A stretch of DNA of 64,000 bases from Modestobacter sp. DSM 44400 (lineage in GTDB: Bacteria > Actinomycetota > Actinomycetes > Mycobacteriales > Geodermatophilaceae). Under the pieces are notes generated by a model, which was given only the letters and a program-made list of their open reading frames with translations, was not told the DNA's origin and did no database searches. The translations under genes were made by a program, and so were the position numbers. Shown piece by piece: positions 8,499-16,274 of the stretch. How positions within the stretch are numbered: the stretch's first letter is position 1; every line of letters begins with the position of its first letter. The stretch is taken from positions 1 to 64,000 of the forward strand of contig NZ_FNOZ01000020.1 in NCBI RefSeq assembly GCF_900107175.1, written 5' to 3'.

Positions 8499-9137
8499 TC
8501 AGCCGTCGGAGTGCCCGGACTTCCCGGAGTTCCCGCCGCCCGAGTTCCCGCCGCCCGAGTTCCCGCCGCCCGAGTTCCTGGAGCCAGACTGCTCGGACCC
8601 GGAGTCGTCGGAACCCTCGGACTCCTGATGCGCGGCCTCGTCCTCGGTGGCGTCGTCGTCCGAGTCATCGCCCACCCGCTCGGGGTGTTCGTGCGCGGCA
8701 GAGGAGACCGCCCCGCCGTGCTCCCGGCCGGACTCGAACGAGGTGTGGGCGGCCGAGGACACGTCGTCCCCGTGGTTGGTCTGCTCGGTGCTCTCGGGGG
8801 CCTCCTCCACCGCCGTCGGGGCTTCCGGGGCCTCCGTGGTGACCTCCGGCGCCTCGGTGACCTCCGGCGCCTCCGTCGTGACCTCCGGCGCCTCCGTCGT
8901 GGTCGGCAGCACCTGTGTGGTCGTGGGCGCCGTCGTCTCGGTCGCCGGGGTCTCGGTGACGGCGACCGACTCCGAGGACGTCGAGGAGGACGTCGAGGAG
9001 GACGTCGGCTCGATCGTCTGGGCGGCTGCGGTGGCGCCGCCACCCACCACGACCAGGGCCGCGGCACCGGCGGCGACCTTGCCGGCGACCCCCGCCGGGA
9101 CCGCCTTGGCGATGAGAACAGACAACAAACCGGGCAC
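8499..9137 (-). CDS. Hypothetical Thr/Glu/Ser-rich protein with repeats
   Basis: 212 residues from GTG 9137, with an AGGAG-type site 6 nt upstream. One hydrophobic segment (AAGAAALVVVGGGATAAAQ, about 22-40) acts as signal or anchor. The rest is low complexity: a TSSSTSSSTSS run, a TTEAPEVTTEAPEV repeat of about four units, an acidic stretch DDSDDDATEDEA and a C-terminal series of NSGGG pentapeptides. No known domain is seen. The composition suggests an extended surface or wall-spanning stalk. It stands alone between the HNH lipoprotein and a decayed region. Confidence 0.6.
   Translation of the reverse strand: MPGLLSVLIAKAVPAGVAGKVAAGAAALVVVGGGATAAAQTIEPTSSSTSSSTSSESVAVTETPATETTAPTTTQVLPTTTEAPEVTTEAPEVTEAPEVTTEAPEAPTAVEEAPESTEQTNHGDDVSSAAHTSFESGREHGGAVSSAAHEHPERVGDDSDDDATEDEAAHQESEGSDDSGSEQSGSRNSGGGNSGGGNSGGGNSGKSGHSDG
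8527..8580. repeat. 15-bp tandem repeat encoding NSGGG units
   Basis: Three identical copies of GAGTTCCCGCCGCCC and a partial fourth lie head to tail inside the C-terminal coding part of the hypothetical repeat protein. On the minus strand each copy encodes one NSGGG pentapeptide. The perfect identity at DNA level points to recent expansion and possible length variation. Confidence 0.9.
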
Positions 9138-9294
9138 GGAGGACTCCTATGGGACGACGACAGCTGCAGTGCAGTGATCGGCAGGGGACAGGCGGAGCCG
9201 TAGCCGTATCGCCGGAATTCACCAGATCAGGTGCTGCGGGGCAGGAGCGCCTACGCGATGTCACCCACTGTGACGGCGGGCCATGTCCTGTGGG

Positions 9295-9693
9295 TCAGGC
9301 GTGGACCCGGATGTGGTCCAACCGACGACCCACGAGGGTGCCGGCCGGGAACCACCGCGCGTACTCGACGACGTCCTCGACCGTCTCGGACACCAGATCG
9401 GTGAAGTCGTCGGCACGCAGGAGGTCTGGCCCCAGTCCGCCGCTGGTGTAGTAGCCCGCCACCGCGAGCCCGATGTCGTCGAGAGTGAGGTCGAGCTCCC
9501 AGACCATCGCCGTAATCGTGGCCGATGGGAGTTCATCCCCGCGAACGCGCGGCGGCACCCGCACCCCCGCTCGGGGTCCTGTTGGTCACGCGCGCAGACG
9601 TAGTCCAGGAACACCAATTCGCCCTCCGTGGCGAAGCAGAAGGTCACTGTCCCGTGCGCCCTGACCCTGGCTGGTCGCGGTCAGCAGTCTCAT
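9295..9693 (-). pseudogene. Small conserved hypothetical gene with two frameshifts
   Basis: Joined across three segments the protein reads MRLLTATSQGQGARDSD, then VTFCFATEGELVFLDYVCAR and RGCGCRRAFAGMNSH, then ATITAMVWELDLTLDDIGLA to the end at 9295. I recognise this arrangement (ATS.GQGAR, EGELV, CGCGRAF.G..SHRAT, DLDLT) as a small actinobacterial protein family of unknown function. An extra base near 9642 and a missing base near 9531 put the middle in another frame; the outer parts share one frame, so the two errors cancel. It is either a recent pseudogene or a site of sequencing error. It follows another broken gene. Confidence 0.65.
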
Positions 9694-9698
9694 GCCGG

Positions 9699-10028
9699 GA
9701 CGCTCGCACGGGGGTCTGACAACTCCACCCATCCCGAGCATCTCCGCTGGCTGGATGCGGGGCGACACGGACTGCCTCTGGACACCCCGCGTCGCTCGCC
9801 TGCCCAGGCAGTGCCTGCTCGTGCAGTGGACGCGTCCTTCCGCAGGCGACACCGTCGTGTCCGACTCCTGCCGCAAGCGCTGAACCCAGGCCGCCAATCC
9901 GCCCGGCGTCTCGACGTCGTCCTCGGCGTGTGATCCGAACCCATCTTCGTGGGTTCCGGACCCCAGTCGTCGCGCGCCGCCCGCCACCCGGCGTACCGAC
10001 GCGTCGTCGGTTCGACCAGTTCCGGCAT
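9699..10028 (-). pseudogene. GNAT-family acetyltransferase remnant
   Basis: The start MPELVEPTTRRYAGWRAARD is followed, after a one-base shift near 9957, by SGTHEDGFGSHAEDDVET and GLAAWVQRLRQESD ... GRVHCT. This is the ordered N-terminal half of a common actinobacterial GNAT protein. The part that should hold the acetyl-CoA loop is gone or scrambled; only a trace (RPASSQRRCSGW) of the RPSxRRRG motif is seen in a further frame before the small gene starts. So it carries at least one frameshift plus a deletion and is not functional. Confidence 0.6.
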
Positions 10029-10054
10029 CGTCGTGTCGCCCTCGAGGTGGTGCG

Positions 10055-12670
10055 TCAGTTCGCCATGTCCACGAAGCGGCTGTAGTGACCCTGGAAGGCG
10101 ACCGTCACATTGGCGGTCGGACCATTCCGGTGCTTGACCAGCATGATGTCTGCCTCACCGGCACGAGGGGATTCTTTTTCATACATGTCCTCGCGGTGGA
10201 TCATCATCACCATATCGGCATCTTGCTCGATCGATCCCGATTCGCGAAGGTCGGAGAGCATCGGCTTCTTGTCCTGCCGTTGTTCTGAACCGCGATTCAG
10301 CTGGCTCATCGCAATGACCGGTACTTCCAATTCTTTGGCCAGCAGCTTCAGCGCGCGAGAGAACTCCGACACCTCCTGTTGACGGCTCTCCACCCGCTTT
10401 CCCGACGTCATCAGCTGCAGGTAGTCGATGACCACCAGCTTGAGGTCGTTGCGCTGCTTGAGCCGCCGCGCCTTGGCCCGGATCTCCATCATCGTCATGT
10501 TGGGGGAGTCGTCGATGTAGAGCGGGGCATCGGCGATCTCGCCCATCCGGCGGGCCAGCTTGGACCAGTCCTCGTCGGACAGCGTGCCGGCGCGCATGTG
10601 GTGCAGCGGCACCTTCGCCTCTGCCGACAGCAGGCGCATGGTGATCTCGTGCTTGCTCATCTCCAGGGAGAAGATGGCGGCGGGCTGGTGGTTCTTGATC
10701 GACGCCGAGCGGGCGATGTCGAGCCCCAGCGTCGAGTTGTGTGTCGGGATGAAGCTGTGCCCGGCCAGGAACAGGTGATCCGCTGCGTCGACCTGGATGC
10801 AGCGGACCGGCACGCTGTCGACGGCCCGGACGTCGCTGATGAACCGCACACCGCGCGCCGTGAAGGTGCGCGCCCCGCGCTCCTTGTGCAGCAGCTTCTT
10901 GCGCTCGAGCCGGAACACCTCGTCGTCGGTGCTGAAGGCCAGCGTGAAGCAGGTGGACGAGGCCTCGGAGCGACCGGCGACGCGCTTGCGCGTCATCCGC
11001 ACCCGGTGGCCCAGGCTGGCGATCAGCTCGCGGGCGTCCTCGGCCAGCCGCTGGCTGGTGACGGCGAACTGCACGACACCGTGTGGCGCAACCGTGCCGT
11101 CGGTGTCCAGCAGGCCGGCCAGCAGCGCCCTCCGCTGCCCAACCGACGCCCGCAGGTACGCCGCCGGGACGTGCTTGTCGCCCTGCACGCCCAGGGAGCG
11201 CAGCAGGCCCGTCACGGTCCCGTGCTGGGCTCGGCATGCCTGGCACTGGGCCAGCCCGGCGGAGGGGCCACCGCAGTCGGGGCAGGCCGCCGTCCGGCCG
11301 GCGTCGCCGGCCGCGCGGAGCCTGCCGCCGCAAGCCTCGCCACAGGTCTGCACCTGCGAGGTCTTGGGCACGGAGAGCTGCCCGCACATCGGGCACGGGT
11401 GCGCCGCGACGCCGTCCCGGGCCGGGAGGCGCATCGCGTAGCGGAGGTCGGTGGAGGTGCGTTCGACCACCAGCCCGTCGGCCTCGATGTAGACGGCGAT
11501 CTCCGGGTCGGCGCTGGTGTAGTGCGCGGAGGCCGACGTGCCGTCGCCGAGCCACACGCCCAGCGCGTACGGCGGCAGCGGGAGCGGGGCCTCGGGCAGC
11601 GCAAGAGGCTCCGCGTTGGTGACGGAGTGGTTCAGCCGGGCATCCTTGGTGGGGCAGCGGACCGTGCGGGCGAGCTCCTCGGTGGTGCGCACGGCGGCGA
11701 ACGTCCGCTGGTTGCGGTAGCCGTTGTAGCCGATCCGGGCCGCCTGGGCGGACTTCCGGCTGGCCCGGTCGTCGGTCAGCCACTGGTGCTGGGCGTCGGC
11801 GACGATCGTCGAGCCGTCGGAGAAGTGCACCTCGTAGCAGGGTCGGCCGGTCATGATCTCGGTCGCCGCGACGACCGACGTCGGACGGCCGTCGGCACCG
11901 ATGACCTGCTCGCCGACCGCGACCTCTCCCATCGTCGTCCAGCCCGTGGGGGTCGCCACCGGGGTGTCCAGCGCCAGGGCCTTCCCGACACCGGGACGCG
12001 CAGCGATGACGATCATCTGACCGGCCTGCAGGCCGTTGGTGAGCTCGTCCAGGTCACGGATGCCGGTGGGCACGCCCCGGGCGGTGCCGCCGCGGGAGGC
12101 GATGGCGTCCAGCTCGTCCATGGTCGGCTGCAGGATGTCCTCGAGGCGCGAGTAGTCCTCGCTCATCCGCTTCTCGGTGACGTCGTAGATCTCCTGCTGG
12201 GCCCGGTCGACGATGTCGTCGACGTCGCCCTTGCCACCGGCCGCGCCGTAGCCGAGCTGGACGACGCGGGTGCCGGCCTCCACCAGCCGCCGCAGCACCG
12301 CCTGCTCGGCGACGATCGCGGCGTAGTAGCCGGCGTTGGCCGCGGTGGGCGTGGAGGCGATCAGCGTGTGCAGGTAGACCGCGCCGCCCATCTTGGACAG
12401 CTGGTCGGTGCGATTCAGCTCAGCGGCGACGGTGATCGCGTCGGCGGGCTCGCCCCGGCCGTAGAGGTCGAGGACGCAGTCGAAGACGACCTGGTGGGCC
12501 GGGCGGTAGAAGTCGGCGCCGTGCAGGACCTCCACCACGTCGGCGATCGCGTCCTTCGACATCAGCATGCCGCCGAGCACCGACTGCTCGGCTGCGACGT
12601 CCTGCGGGGGCTGCCGGTCGTACTCCGGAGCTGCCGCCCTCGGTCGGCTGACGTCGTCGAGCACTGCCAC
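10055..12670 (-). CDS. dnaB: Replicative DNA helicase DnaB carrying an intein
   Basis: 871 residues: 456 of helicase and a 415-residue intein. GTG 12670 was chosen for its GGGAGA ribosome site. The N-terminal primase-interacting domain (PPQDVAAEQSVLGGMLMSKD) and linker are normal. The Walker A motif ARPGVGK|S is split by the intein after its Lys (residue 230); after excision STLGLDIARS continues. Walker B VVIDYLQLM, the arginine-rich LSDLRESGSIEQDADMV and the C-terminal MLVKHRNGPTANVTVAF are all present. Without splicing no active helicase can form, so intein removal is essential. The gene lies downstream of the rpsF-rplI operon on the same strand, with a LexA-type box in the gap. Confidence 0.97.
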   Translation of the reverse strand: MAVLDDVSRPRAAAPEYDRQPPQDVAAEQSVLGGMLMSKDAIADVVEVLHGADFYRPAHQVVFDCVLDLYGRGEPADAITVAAELNRTDQLSKMGGAVYLHTLIASTPTAANAGYYAAIVAEQAVLRRLVEAGTRVVQLGYGAAGGKGDVDDIVDRAQQEIYDVTEKRMSEDYSRLEDILQPTMDELDAIASRGGTARGVPTGIRDLDELTNGLQAGQMIVIAARPGVGKALALDTPVATPTGWTTMGEVAVGEQVIGADGRPTSVVAATEIMTGRPCYEVHFSDGSTIVADAQHQWLTDDRASRKSAQAARIGYNGYRNQRTFAAVRTTEELARTVRCPTKDARLNHSVTNAEPLALPEAPLPLPPYALGVWLGDGTSASAHYTSADPEIAVYIEADGLVVERTSTDLRYAMRLPARDGVAAHPCPMCGQLSVPKTSQVQTCGEACGGRLRAAGDAGRTAACPDCGGPSAGLAQCQACRAQHGTVTGLLRSLGVQGDKHVPAAYLRASVGQRRALLAGLLDTDGTVAPHGVVQFAVTSQRLAEDARELIASLGHRVRMTRKRVAGRSEASSTCFTLAFSTDDEVFRLERKKLLHKERGARTFTARGVRFISDVRAVDSVPVRCIQVDAADHLFLAGHSFIPTHNSTLGLDIARSASIKNHQPAAIFSLEMSKHEITMRLLSAEAKVPLHHMRAGTLSDEDWSKLARRMGEIADAPLYIDDSPNMTMMEIRAKARRLKQRNDLKLVVIDYLQLMTSGKRVESRQQEVSEFSRALKLLAKELEVPVIAMSQLNRGSEQRQDKKPMLSDLRESGSIEQDADMVMMIHREDMYEKESPRAGEADIMLVKHRNGPTANVTVAFQGHYSRFVDMAN
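10736..11980 (-). other. DnaB intein, class 3 type with LAGLIDADG endonuclease and zinc-ribbon insert
   Basis: The intein runs from Ala (codon 11978-11980) after GVGK to Asn (10736-10738) before Ser. Position 1 is Ala, not Cys or Ser. Block B reads VADAQHQW with Trp at 11780-11782; block F reads VRCIQVD with Cys at 10799-10801 where most inteins have Asp; block G ends FIPTHN with Thr at 10742-10744. This Trp-Cys-Thr set marks class 3 inteins, where the block F Cys makes the branched intermediate. Endonuclease motifs are GVWLGDGT and LLAGLLDTDGTV. Between them lie four CxxC-like pairs (about 11225-11400) resembling two zinc ribbons. Confidence 0.88.
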
Positions 12671-12732
12671 GCTGGATCTCCCATCCCGTCGAGCGGACCC
12701 GCGATGGGGCATCCCGGCTCGACATCACGCCG

Positions 12733-12748
12733 TCGAACACTTGTTCGA
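12733..12748. promoter_or_regulatory. LexA-type SOS box upstream of dnaB
   Basis: TCGAACACTTGTTCGA is a perfect match to the actinobacterial LexA operator TCGAAC-N4-GTTCGA, and the symmetry extends one base each side. It lies 63 bp upstream of the dnaB start, in the promoter region on the minus strand. It points to DNA-damage control of the helicase gene, or of whatever else is transcribed from this gap. Confidence 0.75.
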
Positions 12749-13094
12749 CATATGGCTACCATCGGGCGCTGACAGTTCCCACTCCCGCGGTAGCGCGGAC
12801 GACGCTATGGAGCCGACGGCCCGTGGTCCAACACCGTCTGTGGGCAGGGTTCTGCACAACATGTGGATATGTCGGTGGACGAGCACGGTGATCGTGTGGA
12901 CGCACTCGGGAGGAGCGACGGTCGACTCCCGGCCATCCGGGTGCCACCTGCGCAGCGGCCCCGACCAGGGTGTGGACAGCGGGGAGCTGCAAGAAATATC
13001 TGCGACACGCCGGACGTCGTCCCACCCGCCCCGCGAGCCCAGCCCCGGAATGCCAGGAGGGGCGCCGGACCGGAGTCCGACGCCCCTCGCGGGC
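12749..13094. other. Intergenic gap between rplI and dnaB, no gene seen
   Basis: With the flanking LexA box and hairpin repeat it forms a 480-bp non-coding interval. Plus- and minus-strand frames here lack family motifs and a coding-like third-position pattern. A TGTGGATAT at about 12852-12860 looks like a lone DnaA-box-like sequence. Nothing else is recognised. Confidence 0.5.
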
Positions 13095-13147
13095 GGCCCC
13101 CTGCAGGGTCCCGCCGCGAGCTTGCGAGCGGTGGGGGGCAGGGGGTG
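13095..13147 (-). repeat. Stop-proximal hairpin repeat, copy after rplI
   Basis: Read on the minus strand, the copy begins 4 nt after the rplI stop: outer arms CCCCCTG...CAGGGGG, inner arms CCCACCGC...GCGGCGGG, and the tip CTCGCAAGCTCG. It is closely related to the copies after ssb, ino1, the lipoprotein gene, dnaN and the DUF3566 gene. A terminator or RNA 3'-end role is likely. Confidence 0.8.
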
Positions 13148-13151
13148 TTTT

Positions 13152-13607
13152 TCAGCCCGAGACGACCTCGAGGGTCACCGCGGTGCTGACCTCCGGGTGC
13201 ACCCGCACCGTGACGGTGTGGGTGCCCGTGCTCTTGATGCTGCTGGGTAGCTCGATCCGGCGACGGTCGAGCTCCGGGCCACCGGCGGCGGTGACCGCGG
13301 CGGCCACGTCGGCGGTGGTGATGCGCCCGAAGAGGCGGCCGCCGTTCCCGGCGCGGGCCGGGAGGGTGACGGTCAGCCCGGACAGCCGGGCCGCGACCGA
13401 CTGGGCCTCTTCCAGCGTGCGCACGTCGCGGGCAGCGCGCGCCCGGCGCAGGCTCGCGATCTGCTTCTCCGCACCACGGGTCGACAGCAGCGCCAACCCA
13501 CGCGGGAGGAGGTAGTTGCGGGCGTACCCGCCCTTGACCTCGACGGTGTCACCGGAGGAACCCAGACCGGTGACCTCAGCAGTGAGAATGAGCTTCATCG
13601 TGCTCAT
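13152..13607 (-). CDS. rplI: 50S ribosomal protein L9
   Basis: 151 residues. The L9 signature MKLILTAEVTGLGSSGDTVEVKGGYARNYLLPRGLA lies at the N-terminus (rRNA-binding domain), followed by the long helix and the C-terminal domain with LFGRITTADVAAAV. ATG 13607 is 2 nt past the rpsR stop; ATG 13598, three codons later, would give the usual family N-terminus and is equally possible. It is the last gene of rpsF-ssb-rpsR-rplI and ends in the hairpin repeat. Confidence 0.95.
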   Translation of the reverse strand: MSTMKLILTAEVTGLGSSGDTVEVKGGYARNYLLPRGLALLSTRGAEKQIASLRRARAARDVRTLEEAQSVAARLSGLTVTLPARAGNGGRLFGRITTADVAAAVTAAGGPELDRRRIELPSSIKSTGTHTVTVRVHPEVSTAVTLEVVSG

Positions 13608-13609
13608 GA

Positions 13610-13846
13610 TCAGCGCGCCGTGGAGGTGTAGGGGAGCAGGGCCATCTCACGGCTGTTCTTCACGGCCACGGCGACGTCCCGCTGGTGCTGGCTGCAGTTG
13701 CCGCTGACGCGCCGTGCTCGGATCTTGCCGCGGTCGGAGATGAACTTCCGCAGCAGGGTGGTGTCCTTGTAGTCGACGTAGGTCGCCTTGTCCTTGCAGA
13801 ACTGGCAGACCTTCTTCTTCGGCTTGCGGATGGGGGGCTTGGGCAC
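13610..13846 (-). CDS. rpsR: 30S ribosomal protein S18
   Basis: 78 residues. GTG 13846 has AGGAGA 5 nt upstream. [16 protein letters not shown] carries the CxxC pair of the zinc-binding S18 type, followed by [12 protein letters not shown] and [20 protein letters not shown]. The four ligand positions are complete here (two Cys and the Cys/His near SGNCSQH), so this is the zinc-containing form rather than the zinc-free paralogue. Part of the rpsF operon. Confidence 0.96.
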   Translation of the reverse strand: MPKPPIRKPKKKVCQFCKDKATYVDYKDTTLLRKFISDRGKIRARRVSGNCSQHQRDVAVAVKNSREMALLPYTSTAR

Positions 13847-13871
13847 GGGGTTCTCCTGGGAGATGTACAGA

Positions 13872-13933
13872 GGGGACGGCCCCTTCCAGGGCACCGCCAC
13901 GAGCTTGCGAGTGGTGGGGAGGAAGGGGTCCTT
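13872..13933 (-). repeat. Stop-proximal hairpin repeat, copy after ssb
   Basis: Starts a few nt after the ssb stop on the minus strand. Outer arms GGACCCCTTCC...GGAAGGGGCC, inner arms CCCACCAC...GTGGCGG, tip CTCGCAAGCTCG. It separates ssb from rpsR inside the ribosomal operon, so it may cause partial termination or set an internal RNA end rather than ending the operon. Confidence 0.8.
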
Positions 13934-13935
13934 CT

Positions 13936-14442
13936 TCAGAAGGGTGGTTCGTCGCTGGACGCCGGCGGGGTCGACCACGGGTCGCTGGACCCGCCGCCGC
14001 TGCCGGAGCTGCCACCGGAGCCGCCGCCGAAGCCACCGCCCGAGCCGCCACCGAACCCGCCGCCGCCACCCTCACCGCGCTGGGCCTTGGTGACCTTCGC
14101 GGTGGCGTAGCGCAGGGACGGGCCGATCTCGTCGACCTCGAGCTCGATGACGGTGCGCTTCTCGCCTTCCTTCGTGTCGAAGGAACGCTGCTTGAGGCGA
14201 CCGGAGACGATCACCCGCGAACCGCGGGTGAGGGACTCGGCGACGTTCTCCGCCGCTTGCCGCCACACGTTGCAGCGCAGGAAGAGCGCCTCGCCGTCCT
14301 TCCACTCCGAGGACTGACGATCGAACGTCCGCGGGGTGGAGGCGACGGTGAAGTTGGCGACGGCCGCGCCGGACGGCGTGAACCGGAGCTCCGGGTCCGA
14401 CGTCAGGTTGCCGATGACGGTGATGACCGTCTCGCCAGCCAT
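13936..14442 (-). CDS. ssb: Single-stranded DNA-binding protein
   Basis: 168 residues. An OB fold with [19 protein letters not shown] and [27 protein letters not shown] precedes a Gly-rich disordered linker ([17 protein letters not shown]) and the acidic tip SSDEPPF that recruits partner proteins. The fold is the homotetramer type. Located between rpsF and rpsR as in most bacteria, 2 nt from the rpsF stop. Confidence 0.97.
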   Translation of the reverse strand: MAGETVITVIGNLTSDPELRFTPSGAAVANFTVASTPRTFDRQSSEWKDGEALFLRCNVWRQAAENVAESLTRGSRVIVSGRLKQRSFDTKEGEKRTVIELEVDEIGPSLRYATAKVTKAQRGEGGGGGFGGGSGGGFGGGSGGSSGSGGGSSDPWSTPPASSDEPPF

Positions 14443-14444
14443 GG

Positions 14445-14735
14445 TCAGTGGACCTCGGGCCGCATCAGCTTGGTGCGCAGCACCGACTCGTTGAGGTTCA
14501 GCTGCCGGTCCAGCTCCGCCACGGCGGAGGGCTCGGCGTTGATGTCGATGACGGCGTAGATGCCCTCAGGACGCTTGTTGATCTCGTAGGCCAGGCGACG
14601 CCGGCCCCAGATGTCGACCTTGCCGATGCTGCCGCCACGGCTGGTGACGACGGACAGGAACCGGTCCAGGCTCGGAGCGATGGTCCGCTCCTCGAGCTCG
14701 GGGTCGAGGATGACCATCAGTTCGTAATTGCGCAC
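14445..14735 (-). CDS. rpsF: 30S ribosomal protein S6
   Basis: 96 residues, starting at GTG 14735 with an AGGAGG site 11 nt upstream. [20 protein letters not shown], the [26 protein letters not shown] core and the C-terminal [11 protein letters not shown] match bacterial S6. First gene of the rpsF-ssb-rpsR-rplI operon; S6 and S18 form a complex in the 30S platform. Confidence 0.97.
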   Translation of the reverse strand: MRNYELMVILDPELEERTIAPSLDRFLSVVTSRGGSIGKVDIWGRRRLAYEINKRPEGIYAVIDINAEPSAVAELDRQLNLNESVLRTKLMRPEVH

Positions 14736-14908
14736 GGAGAACCCCACCTCCTCTGGTCTCAGCGGCTGCAGAGGATCTGCAGCAGGAGGGCTGTGCATGC
14801 GTCGCGCGCCCGAGCAGGCGGGTTGCCAGCTGCGGTCGCGCACCCGACAGGCTACCAGCGAGCCCGGCAGGTCCGCCGGTGAGCTGGGCGGATGCCCCGG
14901 CGACCCGG

Positions 14909-15288
14909 TCAGCGCGAGGCGCGCTGGAGCCGCACGCCGCGGACGAGGGCCGAGGAGACACCGGTCAGCGCGAGGAGGGCCGCCAGCGCCGGCGCGGTCA
15001 GCCCGGCGCCCGGACCCGGGCCGGCGGCATCGGGGGAGACCTCGCTGCCGAGGCGCCGTCGTGGTCGCCCAGCACACCGCCGCTGCCGGAGGAGCTGCGG
15101 CCCGGACCCTGGCCCGGGACGACGGAGTCGCCCGGCGCGGACACCGAGGACGAGGTGGGCGCCGCGCGGCCTCCGGGGCGGGGGCGGCGGGCGGCGGGGG
15201 CACCACCGCCGGGGCTTGCCCGGAGGGCGGGCACGGTGATCGGCGGCGGGGACGGCAGGTTCACCGATGGGCAGCGGCTCGTCGGCAC
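14909..15288 (-). pseudogene. Remnant of a Pro/Ser-rich membrane-anchored protein, frameshifted
   Basis: At the end of this gap the minus strand encodes [20 protein letters not shown] followed by [11 protein letters not shown] and a stop at 14909-14911, a good C-terminal membrane anchor with a basic tail. The upstream Pro/Ser/Gly-rich part ([18 protein letters not shown] ... [10 protein letters not shown]) lies in a neighbouring frame, and a third frame near 15290 gives [14 protein letters not shown], which looks like the start of a mature secreted protein. At least one and probably two shifts have broken the gene, and no signal peptide remains. Function unknown. The rpsF promoter should also lie in the rest of this gap (14736-14908). 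Confidence 0.4.
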
Positions 15289-15380
15289 TGACGGCTCCTA
15301 CCGGTGAGGAGAACCCGGGTCACGTCGGAGAACGATCATGGACCTCGGCGATACGGCCGCACCCCGGGGAAGTGGCGAAC

Positions 15381-15386
15381 TACTGT
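15381..15386 (+). promoter_or_regulatory. -10 element of a leaderless promoter (endonuclease IV gene)
   Basis: TACTGT lies 7 nt before the ATG at 15394, so transcription would begin at or next to the start codon; no ribosome site is seen. Confidence 0.55.
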
Positions 15387-15393
15387 CCCGGGG

Positions 15394-16206
15394 ATGGCGA
15401 ACCACGCGGTCGGGGTCCATGTCGGACCTGGCCTGACCGAGGAGAACGAGCTCCTGAACGGCGGGCCGCTCGCCCGGGCCGCCGAGATGGACGCCGACGG
15501 AGTGCAGGTGTTCCTGGCCGACCCACAGGGCTGGACGGCGCCCGAGCCCCGCCCGGACGCCGCGGATCTGCTCGCCGGCGACGTGGCCGTGTTCGTGCAC
15601 GCCCCCTACGTGCTCAACCTCGCCTCGACCAACAACCGGATCCGCATCCCCAGCCGCAAGCTGCTCGGCCAGCACGCGCGGGCCTCGGTGGCGATCGGGG
15701 CCCGCGCGATGGTCGTGCACGGTGGCCACGTGCTGGCCAAGGACGACCCGGCGGCCGGGGTCGACAACTGGCGCAAGACCTTCGCCCGGCAGGCGGAGTC
15801 CGGCGGTTTCGGGCTGCCGGTGCTGATCGAGAACACCGCCGGCGGCGACAACGCGATGGCCCGCGAGCTGGGCGCGCTGGACCGGTTGTGGGAGGCGGTC
15901 GGGGAGTTCGACGCCGGCTTCGTGCTGGACACCTGCCACGCCTGGGCCGCCGGGTGGGACCTGACCCGGGTGGTCGCCGACGTCCGGGCGATCACCGGCC
16001 GGATCGACCTGGTGCACCTGAACAACAGCCGGGACCCGGCCGGCTCCGGCCGCGACCGGCACGCCCCGCTGGGTGAGGGCGAGATCCCGCTGGAGCTGCT
16101 GCTCGAGGTCGGCCGCGCCGCGGACGCCCCGATCGTGCTGGAGACCCCGGGAGACGCAGCGAGCCACGCCGCCGAGGTGGCGATGCTGCGCAGGGCGCTG
16201 AGCTGA
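15394..16206 (+). CDS. Endonuclease IV-like AP endonuclease (xylose isomerase-like TIM barrel)
   Basis: 270 residues. VGVHVG at the first strand, VFVHAPYVLNLAS, MVVHGGHV, LIENTAGG, FVLDTCHAWAAGWD, IDLVHLNNSRDP and IVLETPG give the zinc ligands (His, Glu, Asp) of the Nfo/AP2Ec fold in the right order. It cuts DNA at abasic sites during base-excision repair. The start is leaderless (TACTGT 7 nt upstream). Convergent with the GT87 gene and separated from it by a strong two-way terminator. Confidence 0.85.
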   Translation: MANHAVGVHVGPGLTEENELLNGGPLARAAEMDADGVQVFLADPQGWTAPEPRPDAADLLAGDVAVFVHAPYVLNLASTNNRIRIPSRKLLGQHARASVAIGARAMVVHGGHVLAKDDPAAGVDNWRKTFARQAESGGFGLPVLIENTAGGDNAMARELGALDRLWEAVGEFDAGFVLDTCHAWAAGWDLTRVVADVRAITGRIDLVHLNNSRDPAGSGRDRHAPLGEGEIPLELLLEVGRAADAPIVLETPGDAASHAAEVAMLRRALS

Positions 16207-16210
16207 CCCA

Positions 16211-16274
16211 GGGTTGAGCCGCCTGCGCGACTGATGGACCGGGTCATGACCCGGTCGGCCGGGCGGCTCAACCC
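16211..16274. terminator. Bidirectional terminator between endonuclease IV and GT87 genes
   Basis: Outer arms GGGTTGAGCCGCC (16211-16223) and GGCGGCTCAACCC (16262-16274) are perfect; inside lies the 20-bp palindrome GACCGGGTCATGACCCGGTC (16237-16256). The GT87 stop codon at 16268-16270 is inside the outer arm. No T-run follows on either side. Confidence 0.75.

Noticed and set aside
8527-8580. Possible CRISPR-like array
   Set aside because: Units are adjacent without spacers and fall in frame within a repeat protein.
10379-12772. Plus-strand 797-codon frame opposite dnaB
   Set aside because: The minus strand encodes the full helicase and intein motifs; the long open frame is a GC-bias artefact.
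12852-12860. TGTGGATAT upstream of dnaB as part of an origin
   Set aside because: A single box-like sequence far from dnaA; chance occurrence is likely.
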